A stretch of DNA of 59,182 bases from contig MFRA01000002.1 in assembly GCA_001783215.1 (NCBI GenBank), positions 1-59,182 on the forward strand. Direction: 5' to 3'. The translations under genes and the position numbers were made by a program. This DNA is from Candidatus Magasanikbacteria bacterium RIFOXYD1_FULL_40_23. GTDB taxonomy: Bacteria; Patescibacteriota; Patescibacteriia; Magasanikbacterales; GWA2-37-8. Under the pieces are notes generated by a model, which saw only the letters and a list, made by a program, of their open reading frames with translations, did not search any database and was not told where the DNA came from. Positions 59,170-59,182 of this stretch are shown here, piece after piece; position 1 is the stretch's first letter, and each line of letters opens with the position of its first letter.

Positions 59170-59182
59170 ATGTCAAATGACC
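59170..59182 (+). CDS. Start of a gene cut by the window end
   Basis: ATG TCA AAT GAC follows AAAGGTGG with 5 bases between, an SD-type start. Only four codons (MSND) are visible, so nothing can be said about the product. Confidence 0.4.

Noticed and set aside
1-59182. CRISPR array, transposase or integrase
   Set aside because: No regularly spaced direct repeats and no transposase or integrase-like protein were seen anywhere in the window.

Overview
The window is about 59 kb of a low-GC bacterial genome. It most resembles the Candidate Phyla Radiation (Patescibacteria, Parcubacteria side): compact gene spacing, a DUF4012 surface protein, baseplate-J-like and NHL-repeat envelope proteins, a threonyl-tRNA synthetase starting without a TGS domain, tRNA genes without an encoded CCA, many small palindromic repeats, and core genes that mostly lack a Shine-Dalgarno (SD) sequence. 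The phylum assignment is inference from gene content; no rRNA is present to confirm it.

Layout. 1-2.8 kb: a D-2-hydroxyacid dehydrogenase and a secreted coiled-coil protein. 2.84-3.42 kb: RNase P RNA (minus strand) with an enlarged helix. 3.5-8.8 kb: a polyprenyl-phosphate sugar transferase and three GT4 glycosyltransferases (surface polysaccharide). 9.4-13.9 kb: two large membrane-anchored surface proteins, the first with an N-terminal zinc knuckle. 13.9-21.2 kb (minus): miaA, two small genes, thrS under a T-box, a baseplate-J-like protein and an NHL protein. 21.4-24.5 kb: an archaemetzincin-like protease, tRNA-Arg(GCG) and an LCP-family ligase. 24.5-30.5 kb: der, a small gene, pth, dprA, topA. 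30.6-33.2 kb (minus): GNAT, FemAB-like and a coiled-coil protein. 33.4-35.0 kb: rpmF-nusB-rnc and tRNA-Lys(CTT). 35.1-38.4 kb: a C45-like Ntn hydrolase, tRNA-Arg(TCG), an M14 carboxypeptidase and two microproteins with near-consensus promoters. 38.5-45.7 kb (minus): a six-gene operon for a complex-I/group-4-hydrogenase-like membrane complex. 45.8-46.4 kb: a carbonic-anhydrase-like gene. 47 kb: a 22-residue Lys/Ala peptide. 47.1-57.2 kb (minus): a tight twelve-gene run including endonuclease Q, an RluA-type synthase, yvcK and glmS. 57.4-58.9 kb: a markedly GC-rich coiled-coil gene.

The most notable system is the 38.5-45.7 kb operon. Its proton-channel subunits keep the usual motif residues, but the large subunit has lost both CxxC pairs that hold NiFe, and the small subunit has lost three of the four cysteines that hold the proximal 4Fe-4S cluster. 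No ferredoxin-like subunit is present. It therefore looks like a complex-I-type ion-translocating machine without redox cofactors. A beta-carbonic-anhydrase-like gene lies directly upstream on the same strand, which invites comparison with PMF-driven inorganic carbon pumps (DabAB type). That coupling is a hypothesis.

Two genome-style observations recur. First, most genes have no SD, while a scattered minority (15.3, 21.4, 35.1, 36.8, 37.8, 38.2, 45.8, 47.0 kb, and less clearly 57.4 kb) have strong SDs, often consensus promoters, and sometimes GC-rich codons. Second, several families of palindromic elements are woven into leaders, promoters, a riboswitch, RNase P RNA and one coding sequence.
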